The position numbers and the translations under genes are program-made. A DNA stretch of 64,000 bases from Vreelandella halophila (GTDB lineage Bacteria > Pseudomonadota > Gammaproteobacteria > Pseudomonadales > Oleiphilaceae): assembly GCF_009856365.1 (NCBI RefSeq), contig NZ_WMEX01000005.1:248001-312000 (forward strand), given 5' to 3'. Of this stretch, positions 43,898 to 53,844 are shown in pieces (the stretch's first letter is position 1; the number at the start of each line of letters is the position of its first letter). A model generated the notes under the pieces. It saw only the letters and a program-made list of their open reading frames with translations. It did no database searches and had not been told where the DNA came from.

Positions 43898-45349
43898 ATG
43901 CATTCCAACCCGGGAGCGCCGGTCACTGCCTGGGGCAGCCGCTGGACCTTCGCGCTGGCGCTGGCCGCGGTCGTGCTCGGTGCCGGCAATCTCTGGCTGG
44001 TGCCGCCGGCTGTGGTGGCGCACGGCGGCGGCGCCTTCCTGCTGGTCTACGGTCTGGCGCTGATGTTTGCCGGGGTCCCCGTGGTGATGACAGAGCTGGC
44101 AATGGCTCGGCGTTACCGGCAGGGTCCGGATCACTCCCTGCAGGCGGCAGCCGAAGGGGCCGGGCTGCACTCGCGGAGTCTGCCATGGGCCGGTCGCGGT
44201 ATGCTGTTGGCCGCGTTACTGCTGTTTGGTCTCTACTCGGTGCTTGGGGGTGTGTCCCTGGCCTGGCTTTTCCGGGCTGCGCTGGGAGAGCTGAGGGGCG
44301 CCAGTGAGGCCTCCGCCACAGCCCTGTTCACGGATTTTGCCGGCGATATGCAGCAGGTTGCTCTGTGGCAGGTGGTTTTTGTCGGGCTGGTACTGGCGGT
44401 GGCCCTGCGTAATCTGGGCCGGGGGGTTCAGCGCTCGCTGCGCACGGTCATTCCGTTGCTGGGTGTGTTGCTTGTGATCATGATGGTGGTGGCCCTGTCC
44501 TCGGGCAAGGGCCAGGAGGCGGCCTGGTCCCTGTTCTGGCCTCGCTGGGAGGATCTCGGGTGGTATGGCGCGGCGCTTGCCATCCAGCTCGCAGTCTATT
44601 CGCTGGCCGTCGGGGTCGGTGTGCTTATGACCCTGGGCAGCTACATGCCGGGGAATGCCTCCATGCCGCTCTCTGCGCTCGGGGTGGCGGTGGTGGACCT
44701 GGTGGTGACTCTGGTGCTTGGGCTGGCGGTTACGGCTCTGGTGCTGGCGGAGCAGGTGCCGCTGACATCTGGTTTTGAGCTGGTGTTCGTGTCGCTGCCG
44801 CAGGTGTTTGAGGCCATGGCCGGGGGGCAGCTTGCAGGCAGTTTGTTCTATCTGGTCATGGTGCTGCTGGTCTGGACCTCAGCTCTGTTCACGCTGGAGG
44901 TGGTGGTGGCCCGTGTCACGGAAACCCTGGGTGGTAACCGGGTGGTGGCCGGAATCATCGCCATGCTGCCGGCGGGTGCCGCGGCGGCCCTGGCTCTGTT
45001 CGGGTTCACCTGGGCAGGGGGGGTGGATGTCTGGGCGTTGATGGAGCTTGTCGTCATACTTGTGCTGGTACCCGTGTCGGTGCTGGCATTGGTCAGGCTC
45101 GCAGGCTGGCAGTTGCCGCCGCGCCAGCTTCTGGCCTTTCTGGGTGTAAGGGGCCGGGGATACCGACTGTGGCGCTGGCTGATGGCATGGCTGGTGCCGC
45201 TGGCCGTGGTGGTCGCTGTGGTTGTTACGGTGGTTGAGTACAGAGCGGGTTTCTGCAGGCTGGCCGGCACTGCCGTATGTGGCGGTGGTGGTCTGGAGCG
45301 GCCGGTGATGCCCATAGAAGAGGAACCTCACGGGGTAAACATTCAATGA
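43898..45349 (+). CDS. Sodium-dependent transporter of the neurotransmitter:sodium symporter family
   Basis: 483-aa integral membrane protein with about eleven to twelve hydrophobic segments. The first helix carries the sodium-site motif VLGAGNLWLVPP (the NSS GxGNxW pattern), and RRYRQGPDHSL follows the second helix. Bacterial members carry amino acids such as Leu, Trp or Tyr; the substrate here is unknown. GGGAG lies 8 nt upstream of the ATG. Its stop overlaps the ratA start (ATGA). In many relatives smpB and ratA are directly divergent, so this gene looks inserted between them. Confidence 0.88.
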   Translation: MHSNPGAPVTAWGSRWTFALALAAVVLGAGNLWLVPPAVVAHGGGAFLLVYGLALMFAGVPVVMTELAMARRYRQGPDHSLQAAAEGAGLHSRSLPWAGRGMLLAALLLFGLYSVLGGVSLAWLFRAALGELRGASEASATALFTDFAGDMQQVALWQVVFVGLVLAVALRNLGRGVQRSLRTVIPLLGVLLVIMMVVALSSGKGQEAAWSLFWPRWEDLGWYGAALAIQLAVYSLAVGVGVLMTLGSYMPGNASMPLSALGVAVVDLVVTLVLGLAVTALVLAEQVPLTSGFELVFVSLPQVFEAMAGGQLAGSLFYLVMVLLVWTSALFTLEVVVARVTETLGGNRVVAGIIAMLPAGAAAALALFGFTWAGGVDVWALMELVVILVLVPVSVLALVRLAGWQLPPRQLLAFLGVRGRGYRLWRWLMAWLVPLAVVVAVVVTVVEYRAGFCRLAGTAVCGGGGLERPVMPIEEEPHGVNIQ

Positions 45350-45792
45350 CCCGACAGATCGAGCGCAGTGCACTGGTGCATCATTCCGCGGAAGAGATGT
45401 TCCACCTGGTCAGTGACGTGGAGCGTTACCCGGAGTTTCTTCCATGGTGTGGCGGCGCGGTACTGCATGAACAGGGTGGGGATCAGCTGGTGGCATCGCT
45501 GGATGTGGAGCGTGGCGGCCTGAAACAGCGCTTCACCACACGCAATCACCTGATGCCTGCGGAATCGATCCGTATGGAGCTGGTGGATGGCCCCTTCGAA
45601 CATCTGCAGGGGCTCTGGCAGTTCCGTGCGCTGCGGGCGGATGCCTGCAGGGTAACGCTCAGCTTGGAGTTTGCGGTTCAGAATGGGTTGGCACAGATGG
45701 CTTTCAGCGGCGTGTTTGCCCAGGCTGCCAATACCATGGTCGATGCGTTCTGCAGAAGAGCGCGGGCACTCCATGAGGTCGAGGGGCAATGA
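45346..45792 (+). CDS. ratA: RatA/Coq10-type START domain protein
   Basis: 148-aa SRPBCC (START) protein. Motifs are ALVHHSAEEMFHLVSDVERYPEFLPWC and VDGPFEHLQGLWQF. E. coli RatA was reported to inhibit 70S assembly, while eukaryotic COQ10 homologues bind ubiquinone; which role applies is open. The start at 45346 overlaps the symporter stop (ATGA), and its end overlaps rnfH the same way. Confidence 0.92.
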   Translation: MTRQIERSALVHHSAEEMFHLVSDVERYPEFLPWCGGAVLHEQGGDQLVASLDVERGGLKQRFTTRNHLMPAESIRMELVDGPFEHLQGLWQFRALRADACRVTLSLEFAVQNGLAQMAFSGVFAQAANTMVDAFCRRARALHEVEGQ

Positions 45793-46070
45793 TCCGTGTG
45801 GAAGTGGCCTATGCGCGCCCGGACATCCAGCGTCTGATTGCGCTCAGCCTTCCTGAGGGGAGTACGGCGCTTGATGCCATTCGTGAGTCCGGAATCGAGG
45901 GTCTTTTCCCCGGGATCGATCTGGAGCACCAGAGCGTGGGCGTGTTCAGCCAGGTGATTGCGGAGCCCGGGCTGTATCGTCTGCGTGAGGGGGACCGGGT
46001 GGAGATCTACCGCCCCCTTGAGATTGATCCCAAGGAGGCACGGGCAAAGAGGGCCGGTACGCGGCGCTGA
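45789..46070 (+). CDS. RnfH family ubiquitin-fold protein (RatB)
   Basis: 93-aa beta-grasp protein of the RnfH/UPF0125 family: MIRVEVAYARPDIQRLIALSLPEG, GVFSQ and DRVEIYRPLEIDPKEARAKRA. It always travels with ratA, but the function is not settled. It starts within the ratA stop (ATGA) and converges with bamE. Confidence 0.9.
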   Translation: MIRVEVAYARPDIQRLIALSLPEGSTALDAIRESGIEGLFPGIDLEHQSVGVFSQVIAEPGLYRLREGDRVEIYRPLEIDPKEARAKRAGTRR

Positions 46071-46078
46071 CCGTCGGC

Positions 46079-46423
46079 TCAGTTGGCCGGGGTCTCCTCC
46101 AGTAGTTTCGCTTCATGCCGGAGGTACTGGCCTTCCTCGTAGATGATGGTGACACGCTGCTTGCGGATGTCTCCACCGTCCTCCTGGAAGGTGTACAGGT
46201 AGTGTTCGCGGTCCGGGTTGAAGCTGCTCACGGTTATGGGGGTGCCCAAAAGCTCGTGCACGTCGGCCCGTGTCATGGTCGGATTGAGCTCGCCGAGATC
46301 TTCCTGATCGATAATGTTACCCTGTTGAACGTCGATCCGGTAAACACCCGGAAAACTGCATGCCGCAAGGCTGAGCGTCAGGGTGACCGCAGCCAGGCAG
46401 GCGGGAATGGAAGCCTTTTGCAT
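46079..46423 (-). CDS. bamE: Outer membrane protein assembly factor BamE
   Basis: 114-aa lipoprotein of the BAM complex. The start at 46423 gives a signal peptide with lipobox LAAC (Cys22). The mature part has VYRIDVQQGNIIDQEDL, LNPTMTRADVHELLGTP and YLYTFQEDGG, as in SmpA/OmlA. The longer frame to 46519 is not a signal peptide. It is divergent from fur (110 nt between starts), the usual gammaproteobacterial arrangement. Confidence 0.95.
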   Translation of the reverse strand: MQKASIPACLAAVTLTLSLAACSFPGVYRIDVQQGNIIDQEDLGELNPTMTRADVHELLGTPITVSSFNPDREHYLYTFQEDGGDIRKQRVTIIYEEGQYLRHEAKLLEETPAN

Positions 46424-46533
46424 CGTGGAAGGAAATCCTCTATCTTGAGTGCCGCTCCGAGGCGCGCTGCCCGCCTGAAGATGAGCGCACATGGTAACGA
46501 AAGCCCACTCCATCACCAACGGTTAGGTTCAGC

Positions 46534-46959
46534 ATGGCACCAGAAAACGTCGAGCTGCGCAAGGCAGGCCTCAAGGTTACGCTGCCGCGTGTGAAGATTC
46601 TCAGCATCCTGGAAAGCGCGGAAGCCGCGGAGGATGCGGAAGGCGATCACCACCTCAGTGCCGAGGATGTGTACAAGAAACTCCTGGAATCGGGTGATGA
46701 CGTGGGGCTGGCCACTGTTTACCGGGTGCTGACCCAGTTCGAAGCGGCGGGCCTGGTGCTTCGCCACAATTTCGAAGGCGGTCATGCGGTATTCGAGCTG
46801 GCCGGGGAAGAGCATCATGACCACATGGTGTGCACCCAGACGGGGCGGGTGATCGAGTTCTATGACGAGGTTATCGAGGACCGTCAGCGCCGCATCGCCG
46901 AGGAGCATGGCTTCGATCTGGTGGATCACAGCATGATCCTTTACGTGAAGCCGAAATAA
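46534..46959 (+). CDS. fur: Ferric uptake regulator Fur
   Basis: 141-aa iron-responsive repressor. Winged-helix part: LRKAGLKVTLPRVKILSIL and GLATVYRVLTQFEAAGLV; metal part: HHDHMVCTQTGRVIEF with the HHDH cluster. Only one Cys is present where E. coli Fur has CxxC, and the C-terminal Cys pair is absent; Pseudomonas Fur is similar, so this is normal for the group. It ends just before a REPIN-like repeat. Confidence 0.96.
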   Translation: MAPENVELRKAGLKVTLPRVKILSILESAEAAEDAEGDHHLSAEDVYKKLLESGDDVGLATVYRVLTQFEAAGLVLRHNFEGGHAVFELAGEEHHDHMVCTQTGRVIEFYDEVIEDRQRRIAEEHGFDLVDHSMILYVKPK

Positions 46960-46975
46960 TCATCACGCGGCTGCC

Positions 46976-47030
46976 GTAGGAGCGAGCCTTGCTCGCGATG
47001 AACTGGATCGCCTGCAAGGCAGGCTCCTAC
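46976..47030. repeat. REPIN-like doublet of REP hairpins
   Basis: Between fur and recN, a 55-nt element is bounded by GTAGGAGC and GCTCCTAC. Inside are two short hairpins: GCGAG-CCTTG-CTCGC (46982-46996) and GCCTG-CAAGG-CAGGC (47010-47024). The whole is a symmetrical inverted pair of REP-like units, strongly resembling the extragenic palindromes common in Pseudomonas. It may also act as a transcription barrier for the two convergent genes. Confidence 0.8.
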
Positions 47031-47039
47031 AGTCGTCAT

Positions 47040-48722
47040 TCAGTGATGGGTCGCCTGCCCCTTCTGGACCATCTCGCTGGCGTGGGCCATGGTCTGCTCC
47101 GTGAGATCCACGCCACCGAGCATCCTGGCCACCTCCCGGATCCGTTCCTCGGAATCCAGGTTTTCCACTGTTGAATAGGTCTGTTCGTCCTCGGTGAATT
47201 TGCTCACGGTCATGTGCTGGTGAGCCTGGCTGGCAACCTGGGGCAGGTGGGTCACGCACAGGATCTGGCCGCTTTCACCAAGCTGGCGCAGCAGCCGCCC
47301 GACCACTTCCGCGACGCCACCGCCAATGCCCACGTCCACTTCGTCGAAGACAAGCGTTGGGATCGTTGAGGTCTGGGCCACGACCACCTGGATGGCGAGG
47401 CTGATGCGGGAGAGTTCGCCGCCGGATGCTACTTTCCCGAGCGGGCGGGCACTCTGGCCCGCATTGGTGCTGACCAGGAACTCCATTTCCTCGTGCCCGG
47501 AGGCAGCGGGCTGGCCGTCTCCGGATGGGGCAGAGAAATGGGTCTGGAACTGGATGTCCGGCATGCTCAGCCGGCGCAGTTCCTCGCCGACGCCCGCGTC
47601 GAGGCGTTCGGCGGCCTGCCTTCGGGCACTGCTGAGTTCGTCCGCAAGCCGGTTCCATTCCGTGCGGGCCGCTTCCATCCGTTCCTGCAGCTGCTCCAGG
47701 CTTTCGGAGCCATTCTCGAGCTCATCCAGCTCGGCGCGCAGTGAGGCCTGGTGTTCGCGGATTTCCTGGGGCTGGATCTGGTGCTTGCGCGCGATCTGGT
47801 AGATCCAGCTCAGGCGTTCTTCCACCTCCTTCAGGCGCTGAGGGTCGCAGTCATAGTCGTCGATGAAGCGCCGCAGGTTGTCCCCGGCCTCCTCGGCCTG
47901 GATGCGGGCCTCTTCGAGCATCTGGCAGGTTTCCGCGAGCTGGGGAACCTCGATCGGCAGCCGCTCCAGTCTCTGGCGTGCGTGCTCCAGCATGCTGACC
48001 GCCGCCGGTTCACCCTCACTGCAGCACTGGGCAGCCTCGTGGCACTGCTCAAGAATGCTTTCACCATTGGCCAGCTGCTTCTGTTCCGCCTCGAGCTGTT
48101 CCAGCTCCTCCGCGCCCAGGGCCAGCCGGTCGAGTTCCTCCACCTGGTAGCGCAGCAGTTCCGTGCGGGCGTTGCGCTCATCCCGCTGGTTGCTGGCCTG
48201 CTCCAGCTTGCGGTTGAGTTCGCGCCATTCCCGGAATGCGGCGCGTACCTGTTCGGCAAGTTCGCCGTTGCCACCGAATTCGTCCACCAGCCGATGATGC
48301 GTCTCGCGCTTGAGCAGGGATTGATGCTGGTGCTGGCTGTGGATGTCCATGAGCATGCTGCCCAGGGTCTTCAGGTCCGTGAGTGTGCAGGGCTGGCCGT
48401 TGATGTAGCCGCGGGAGCGCCCATCACGCCGGATCACGCGCCTGAGCACACAGTCATTCTCCTGGTCCAGTTCCCGTTCCTCCAGCCACTGCTGGGCCTC
48501 CGGGGTGCGGGAGAGGTCGAACACCGCGCTCAGGTCGGCCCGGTCCGCGCCCTCACGCACGGCGCCCGCATCCGCCCGGGCCCCGGTGACCAGGCTCAGG
48601 GCATCCATGACGATGGACTTGCCGGCACCGGTCTCGCCGGTGAGCGTGGTCATCCCTTCCCGGATGGTCAGTTCCACTTTCTCCGCAACGGCGTAGTTGG
48701 CAACGGTCAGGTGCGTGAGCAT
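47040..48722 (-). CDS. recN: DNA repair protein RecN
   Basis: 560-aa SMC-like ATPase for double-strand-break repair. It opens MLTHLTVANYAVAEKVELTIREG, Walker A is TGETGAGKS, a long coiled coil occupies the middle, and the C-terminal half has VASGGELSRISLAIQ (ABC signature) and VFDEVDVGIGG (Walker B). ATG 48722 is set by AGGAG 6 nt upstream. A LexA box precedes it. Confidence 0.97.
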   Translation of the reverse strand: MLTHLTVANYAVAEKVELTIREGMTTLTGETGAGKSIVMDALSLVTGARADAGAVREGADRADLSAVFDLSRTPEAQQWLEERELDQENDCVLRRVIRRDGRSRGYINGQPCTLTDLKTLGSMLMDIHSQHQHQSLLKRETHHRLVDEFGGNGELAEQVRAAFREWRELNRKLEQASNQRDERNARTELLRYQVEELDRLALGAEELEQLEAEQKQLANGESILEQCHEAAQCCSEGEPAAVSMLEHARQRLERLPIEVPQLAETCQMLEEARIQAEEAGDNLRRFIDDYDCDPQRLKEVEERLSWIYQIARKHQIQPQEIREHQASLRAELDELENGSESLEQLQERMEAARTEWNRLADELSSARRQAAERLDAGVGEELRRLSMPDIQFQTHFSAPSGDGQPAASGHEEMEFLVSTNAGQSARPLGKVASGGELSRISLAIQVVVAQTSTIPTLVFDEVDVGIGGGVAEVVGRLLRQLGESGQILCVTHLPQVASQAHQHMTVSKFTEDEQTYSTVENLDSEERIREVARMLGGVDLTEQTMAHASEMVQKGQATHH

Positions 48723-48734
48723 GAGCGACTCCTG

Positions 48735-48754
48735 ATGTGTATCCATATACAGTA
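48735..48754 (-). promoter_or_regulatory. LexA (SOS) box of recN
   Basis: On the minus strand TACTGTATATGGATACACAT matches the E. coli LexA consensus at 15 of 20 positions, with the left half perfect and one mismatch in the right CAG. It lies just upstream of the recN ribosome site. SOS control of recN is well known. Confidence 0.75.
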
Positions 48755-48835
48755 TGTGGATATTTGTACAGTGAGTTGGTCAGGGTTTCAAGGGGCTGGG
48801 AGGGCGCGTGGGTGGAATAAAATGCGCGGGGGTGG

Positions 48836-48862
48836 TTGAAACCCGCTGCAGCAGCCCCATAT
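48836..48862 (+). promoter_or_regulatory. Sigma-32 heat-shock promoter of grpE-dnaK-dnaJ
   Basis: TTGAAA (48836-48841), a 13-nt spacer and CCCCATAT (48855-48862) match the sigma-32 consensus closely. It lies 60 nt upstream of the grpE start. Confidence 0.88.
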
Positions 48863-48921
48863 CGCCCGGCAGACGTCCCCAAGCGGGCCAGAGAATTCGA
48901 TACCGAGCAATGAGGTCGATC

Positions 48922-49545
48922 ATGAGTGATGACGAAACCCGTAAGGATGAATCCGTGAACGAGGCCGAGCAGGGCGCCGGCGCGGAAGAAGCGGAGCCGG
49001 CAACCGGAGCGGGCGAAGACGCTGCGTCCGCCGGCAGCGGGGATGGCGAGGTGGCTCAGCTGCGTGAACAGCTCGAGGAGCAGAAGGAAGAAGTGCTGCG
49101 CGCGAAGGCGGAGATGCAGAACATCCGCCGGCGTGCCGAGATTGATGTGGAAAAGGCGCACAAGTTCGGCACCGAGAAGTTTGTGAAGGAGCTTCTGCCG
49201 GTGGTCGACAGCCTGGAGAAGGCGGTCGAGAGCGCCCAGAACCAGGAGGTTCAGAACGAGGAGGTCGTCAGCCGCATCAAGGAAGGCGTGGACATGACGC
49301 TCGATATGTTCATCGGTGCGCTGTCCAAGTTCAACGTCGAGCAGATCAACCCGGTGGGTGAGCCCTTCGACCCGCAGAGGCACGAAGCCATGTCCATGGT
49401 CCCGAGCAATGAGGCGGAGCCGAACACCGTGATTGCGGTGATGCAGAAGGGGTACCTCCTGCACGAGCGTGTTGTGCGCCCGGCAATGGTCATGGTGGCC
49501 AAGGCTGACGATTCCGGAGGTGGAAACGTCGACGAGCAGGCTTGA
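48922..49545 (+). CDS. grpE: Nucleotide exchange factor GrpE
   Basis: 207-aa cochaperone that releases ADP from DnaK. An acidic, disordered N-terminus of about 45 residues precedes the long coiled coil (QLREQLEEQKEEVLRAKAEMQNIRRRAEIDVEKAHKFG) and the C-terminal beta domain (GEPFDPQRHEAMSMV, KGYLLHERVVRPAMV). ATG 48922 is chosen by GAGGT upstream and family length. A sigma-32 promoter precedes it and dnaK follows after 86 nt. Confidence 0.97.
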   Translation: MSDDETRKDESVNEAEQGAGAEEAEPATGAGEDAASAGSGDGEVAQLREQLEEQKEEVLRAKAEMQNIRRRAEIDVEKAHKFGTEKFVKELLPVVDSLEKAVESAQNQEVQNEEVVSRIKEGVDMTLDMFIGALSKFNVEQINPVGEPFDPQRHEAMSMVPSNEAEPNTVIAVMQKGYLLHERVVRPAMVMVAKADDSGGGNVDEQA

Positions 49546-49631
49546 AATTGAGCCGTTAAGCCCAATAAAGGCAGTAACGGCAACCGGATACCGGATTTGA
49601 ATTCAACGATCAGAAAACTGGAGTGATATCC

Positions 49632-51554
49632 ATGGGTAAGATTATCGGCATTGACCTGGGCACCACGAACTCCTGCGTGGCCATCCCGGATGGTGACGGG
49701 GTCAAGGTGATTGAAAACGCAGAGGGTGATCGCACTACGCCCTCCATCGTGGCTTACACCGACGAAGGTGAAACCCTTGTAGGTGCTGCAGCCAAGCGCC
49801 AGGCGGTGACCAATCCGAAAAACACGCTGTATGCCATCAAGCGTCTCATCGGCCGTGCCTATGACGACGATGTCGTTCAGAAGGACATCAAGATGGTGCC
49901 CTACGACATCGTCAAGAACGACAACGGCGATGCCTGGGTGGAAGTGAACGGCGAGAAGATGGCGCCCCCGCAGGTGTCCGCCGAGGTGCTCAAGAAGATG
50001 AAGCGCACCGCTGAGGACTATCTCGGTGAAACGGTCACTGAAGCGGTGGTTACCGTTCCGGCCTACTTCAACGACAACCAGCGTCAGGCTACCAAGGACG
50101 CAGGTCGTATCGCCGGGCTGGACGTGAAGCGGATCATCAACGAGCCGACCGCGGCCGCTCTGGCCTATGGCCTGGACAAGAAGGGCAAGGACCGCACCGT
50201 GGCGGTGTATGACCTGGGCGGCGGTACCTTCGACATTTCCATCATCGAGATTGCGGATGTCGACGGCGAGAAGCAGTTCGAAGTGCTGGCCACCAGCGGT
50301 GACACCTTCCTGGGTGGTGAAGACTTCGACCTCGCGCTCATCGAATACCTGGCTGACCAGTTCAAGAAAGAGCAGGGCATTGACCTGCGCGGTGATTCCC
50401 TGGCCATGCAGCGCCTGAAGGAAGCTGCCGAGAAGGCCAAGGTCGAGCTCTCCAGCGCGCAGCAGACTGACGTGAACCTGCCGTACATTACGGCGGACCA
50501 GAACGGGCCCAAGCACCTGAACGTGAAGGTGACCCGTGCCAAGCTGGAGTCGCTGGTCGAGGATCTGGTCAAGCGCAGCATCGATCCGTGCAAGACCTGC
50601 ATCAACGATGCCGGCGTCAAGGTTGGCGACATCGACGAGGTCATTCTGGTCGGCGGGCAGACACGGATGCCCAAGGTGCAGGAAGCGGTCAAAGAGTTCT
50701 TTGGCGCCGATCCGCGCAAAGACGTCAACCCGGACGAAGCTGTCGCCATGGGTGCGGCCCTGCAGGGCTCTGTGCTCTCCGGCGATGTGAAGGATGTGCT
50801 GCTGCTGGACGTGACACCGCTGACCCTGGGTATCGAGACCATGGGCGGCGTTGCCACACCGGTGATCGAGAAGAACACCACGATCCCGACCAAGAAGTCG
50901 CAGACCTTCTCGACCGCCGAGGACAACCAGACCGCGGTAACCATTCACGTGGTCCAGGGCGAGCGCAAGCAGGCGGCCCAGAACAAGTCCCTCGGTCGCT
51001 TCGACCTGGCGGACATCCCGCCGGCACCGCGCGGTACACCGCAGATCGAAGTAACGTTCGACATCGATGCCAACGGTATCCTGAACGTCTCTGCGAAGGA
51101 CAAGGCGACCGGCAAGGAGCAGTCCATTGAGATCAAGGCGTCTTCCGGCCTGACCGAAGATGAAGTCGATCAGATGGTCAAGGATGCTGAGCAGAACGCT
51201 CAGGAAGACGAGAAGTTCGAGGAGCTGGTCCAGGCACGCAACCAGGGCGACAGCATGATCCATGCGGTTCGCAAGAGCCTGGAAGAAGCCGGCGATCAGG
51301 CGACCGAGGAGGAGAAGACCGCCATCGAAAACGCCATCTCCGAACTGGAAGAGGCGATGAAGGGCGACGACAAGGAGCAGATCGAGGCCAAGACCCAGGC
51401 CCTGACCGAAGCTTCCTCCAGCCTGGCGCAGAAGATGTACTCCCAGCAGGGTGAAGAAGGCGGTGCCGAGGCTGAAGGCAGCCAGGACCAGGGCGGTGGT
51501 GATGATGCAGTTGACGCCGAGTTCGAGGAAGTCGACGACAATGACAAGCGGTAA
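49632..51554 (+). CDS. dnaK: Chaperone protein DnaK (Hsp70)
   Basis: 640-aa ATP-dependent chaperone. It begins [18 protein letters not shown], has [27 protein letters not shown] and the linker plus substrate-binding domain ([18 protein letters not shown]), and ends in an acidic tail with [12 protein letters not shown] 49632 is preferred over an in-frame codon 9 nt upstream. GGAG lies nearby. Between grpE and dnaJ. Confidence 0.98.
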   Translation: MGKIIGIDLGTTNSCVAIPDGDGVKVIENAEGDRTTPSIVAYTDEGETLVGAAAKRQAVTNPKNTLYAIKRLIGRAYDDDVVQKDIKMVPYDIVKNDNGDAWVEVNGEKMAPPQVSAEVLKKMKRTAEDYLGETVTEAVVTVPAYFNDNQRQATKDAGRIAGLDVKRIINEPTAAALAYGLDKKGKDRTVAVYDLGGGTFDISIIEIADVDGEKQFEVLATSGDTFLGGEDFDLALIEYLADQFKKEQGIDLRGDSLAMQRLKEAAEKAKVELSSAQQTDVNLPYITADQNGPKHLNVKVTRAKLESLVEDLVKRSIDPCKTCINDAGVKVGDIDEVILVGGQTRMPKVQEAVKEFFGADPRKDVNPDEAVAMGAALQGSVLSGDVKDVLLLDVTPLTLGIETMGGVATPVIEKNTTIPTKKSQTFSTAEDNQTAVTIHVVQGERKQAAQNKSLGRFDLADIPPAPRGTPQIEVTFDIDANGILNVSAKDKATGKEQSIEIKASSGLTEDEVDQMVKDAEQNAQEDEKFEELVQARNQGDSMIHAVRKSLEEAGDQATEEEKTAIENAISELEEAMKGDDKEQIEAKTQALTEASSSLAQKMYSQQGEEGGAEAEGSQDQGGGDDAVDAEFEEVDDNDKR

Positions 51555-51586
51555 AACCGCTGGCATCATCCACACCCTTTGATCGG

Positions 51587-51614
51587 CGAACGCGGGAGCT
51601 TTCTCCCGCGTTCG
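51587..51614 (+). terminator. Strong hairpin between dnaK and dnaJ
   Basis: A perfect 12-bp GC-rich stem (CGAACGCGGGAG / CTCCCGCGTTCG) with a CTTT loop, 32 nt after the dnaK stop. No T-run follows, so it may cause partial termination or protect the dnaK 3' end, giving less dnaJ than dnaK. Confidence 0.6.
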
Positions 51615-51654
51615 TCGTTGTTGTGAACATTCGAATTACGGTTGACAGACTGTC

Positions 51655-52785
51655 ATGGCCAAACGCGACTATTACGAGATCCTTGGCGTCTCCCAGGGCG
51701 CTGATGACAAGGAGATCAAGAAGGCATACCGGAAGCTGGCAATGAAGTATCATCCGGACCGCAATCCGGATGACGAAGACGCCGAAGCGCGCTTCAAAGA
51801 GGCCAGTGAGGCCTATGAAGTCCTGAGTGACCCCGAGAAGAAGGCCGCCTATGACCAGTTCGGTCATGCCGGCGTTGACGGCTCCGCCGGTGGCGGCGGT
51901 GGCTTCGGCGGTGGTGGCGCCAGCTTCTCCGACATCTTCGGGGATGTCTTTGGTGACATCTTCGGCGGCGGCCGGGGCCGCAGTGGCCGGGGTGCCGACC
52001 TGCGTTACACGCTGGAGCTGGACCTCGAGGACGCCGTGCGCGGCAAGAACGTCAAGATCGAGATCCCCAGTGCCACCGAATGCAGCAGCTGTAACGGCAG
52101 CGGCGCCGAGCCGGGCACGCGGCCGGAGACCTGCGGGACCTGTCGCGGTATGGGGCAGGTGCGCATGCAGCAGGGCTTCTTCTCGGTGCAGCAGACGTGC
52201 CCCAACTGTCGGGGCGCCGGCCAGATCGTGAAGAACCCCTGCAAGGCCTGCCGTGGCGAAGGGTTCGTCGAGGAAGAGAAGACCCTTTCGGTCAAGGTGC
52301 CGCCGGGCGTGGACACCGGTGATCGGATTCGCCTTTCCGGCGAAGGCGAGCCGGGCATGCACGGCGCCGCGCCGGGGGACCTCTATGTGCAGATCGCGGT
52401 CAAGGAGCATCCCATCTTTGACCGGGACGGTCGTAACCTGCATTGCGACGTGCCCATCAGCATCACGGATGCGGCGCTCGGGGGCGAGCTCGAGGTGCCG
52501 ACGCTGGATGGGCGGGTCAAGCTCAAGATCCCGGCGGAGACCCAGAGCGGCAAGCTCTTCCGTCTTCGCGGCAAGGGTGTGACGCCCGTGCGTGGCGGGT
52601 CGCCGGGTGACCTGCTGTGCCGGGTAATGGTGGAAACACCGGTCAATCTCACCAAGAAGCAGAAAGAGCTGTTGCGTGAGTTCGATCAGACCCTCCAGGA
52701 GGACAGCGACGGCAGGCAGCATGGCCCGCGCAAGAGCTCCTGGTTTGAGGGCGTGAAGAATTTCTTTGAGGATATGAAGTTCTAG
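51655..52785 (+). CDS. dnaJ: Chaperone protein DnaJ (Hsp40)
   Basis: 376-aa class I J-protein. J domain at 1-70 with HPD in [10 protein letters not shown], a Gly/Phe-rich region, then four CxxCxGxG zinc repeats ([32 protein letters not shown]) and the C-terminal substrate-binding domains. It stimulates DnaK ATPase. Follows dnaK after 100 nt that include a strong hairpin; dapB follows after 36 nt. Confidence 0.98.
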   Translation: MAKRDYYEILGVSQGADDKEIKKAYRKLAMKYHPDRNPDDEDAEARFKEASEAYEVLSDPEKKAAYDQFGHAGVDGSAGGGGGFGGGGASFSDIFGDVFGDIFGGGRGRSGRGADLRYTLELDLEDAVRGKNVKIEIPSATECSSCNGSGAEPGTRPETCGTCRGMGQVRMQQGFFSVQQTCPNCRGAGQIVKNPCKACRGEGFVEEEKTLSVKVPPGVDTGDRIRLSGEGEPGMHGAAPGDLYVQIAVKEHPIFDRDGRNLHCDVPISITDAALGGELEVPTLDGRVKLKIPAETQSGKLFRLRGKGVTPVRGGSPGDLLCRVMVETPVNLTKKQKELLREFDQTLQEDSDGRQHGPRKSSWFEGVKNFFEDMKF

Positions 52786-53625
<840 letters not shown>

Positions 53626-53670
53626 TCCGTGTCCCCGGGACTCCCGTCCGCCCCATAAGGGCTGTTCCGG

Positions 53671-53700
53671 ATGACAGTGCAGTGGGTTTCTCTATATAAT
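53671..53700 (+). promoter_or_regulatory. Promoter of the carAB operon
   Basis: TATAAT at 53695-53700 with ATGACA at 53671-53676 (18-nt spacer), 45 nt after the dapB stop. Transcription would start near 53707, giving a leader of about 170 nt before carA. Confidence 0.7.
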
Positions 53701-53748
53701 ACGCCGGATTTGTTAAGCGCTTACTCCACCGGCTGTTGAGGAATCTCT

Positions 53749-53844
53749 GTGAGTCCGGAAGAGGTTCCCAGAATCCCTGCAAAAAGCGGGACGGCGTCCA
53801 AGACACCGTCCCGCTTTTTGCAAATGGGCGCCGGGGTTTCGTGA
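53749..53844 (+). CDS. Candidate carAB leader peptide
   Basis: 31-codon ORF starting at GTG with GAGG 7 nt upstream; it reads MSPEEVPRIPAKSG, then TASKTPSRFLQMGAGVS. It lies wholly inside the carAB leader and its codons run straight through a perfect 16-bp hairpin. This is the layout expected of translation-coupled attenuation, as in E. coli pyrBI, where a ribosome close behind RNA polymerase blocks the hairpin. Whether it is translated is unproven, and no regulatory codon run (Arg or pyrimidine-rich) is obvious. Confidence 0.5.
   Translation: MSPEEVPRIPAKSGTASKTPSRFLQMGAGVS
53779..53821 (+). terminator. Attenuator-like hairpin in the carAB leader
   Basis: GCAAAAAGCGGGACGG at 53779-53794 pairs perfectly with CCGTCCCGCTTTTTGC at 53806-53821 over an 11-nt loop. 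A T5 run is in the 3' arm, so an RNA polymerase pausing there would face a GC-rich stem followed by U residues, like an intrinsic terminator. Confidence 0.7.

Noticed and set aside
46534-46959. Defective Fur because the CxxC pairs are missing
   Set aside because: Pseudomonas Fur proteins have the same single Cys, and the metal-binding His cluster is intact.
49251-51575. 774-codon minus-strand ORF opposite dnaK
   Set aside because: It is an antisense shadow of the strongly conserved dnaK and grpE codons in GC-rich DNA, with no recognisable domain or ribosome site.
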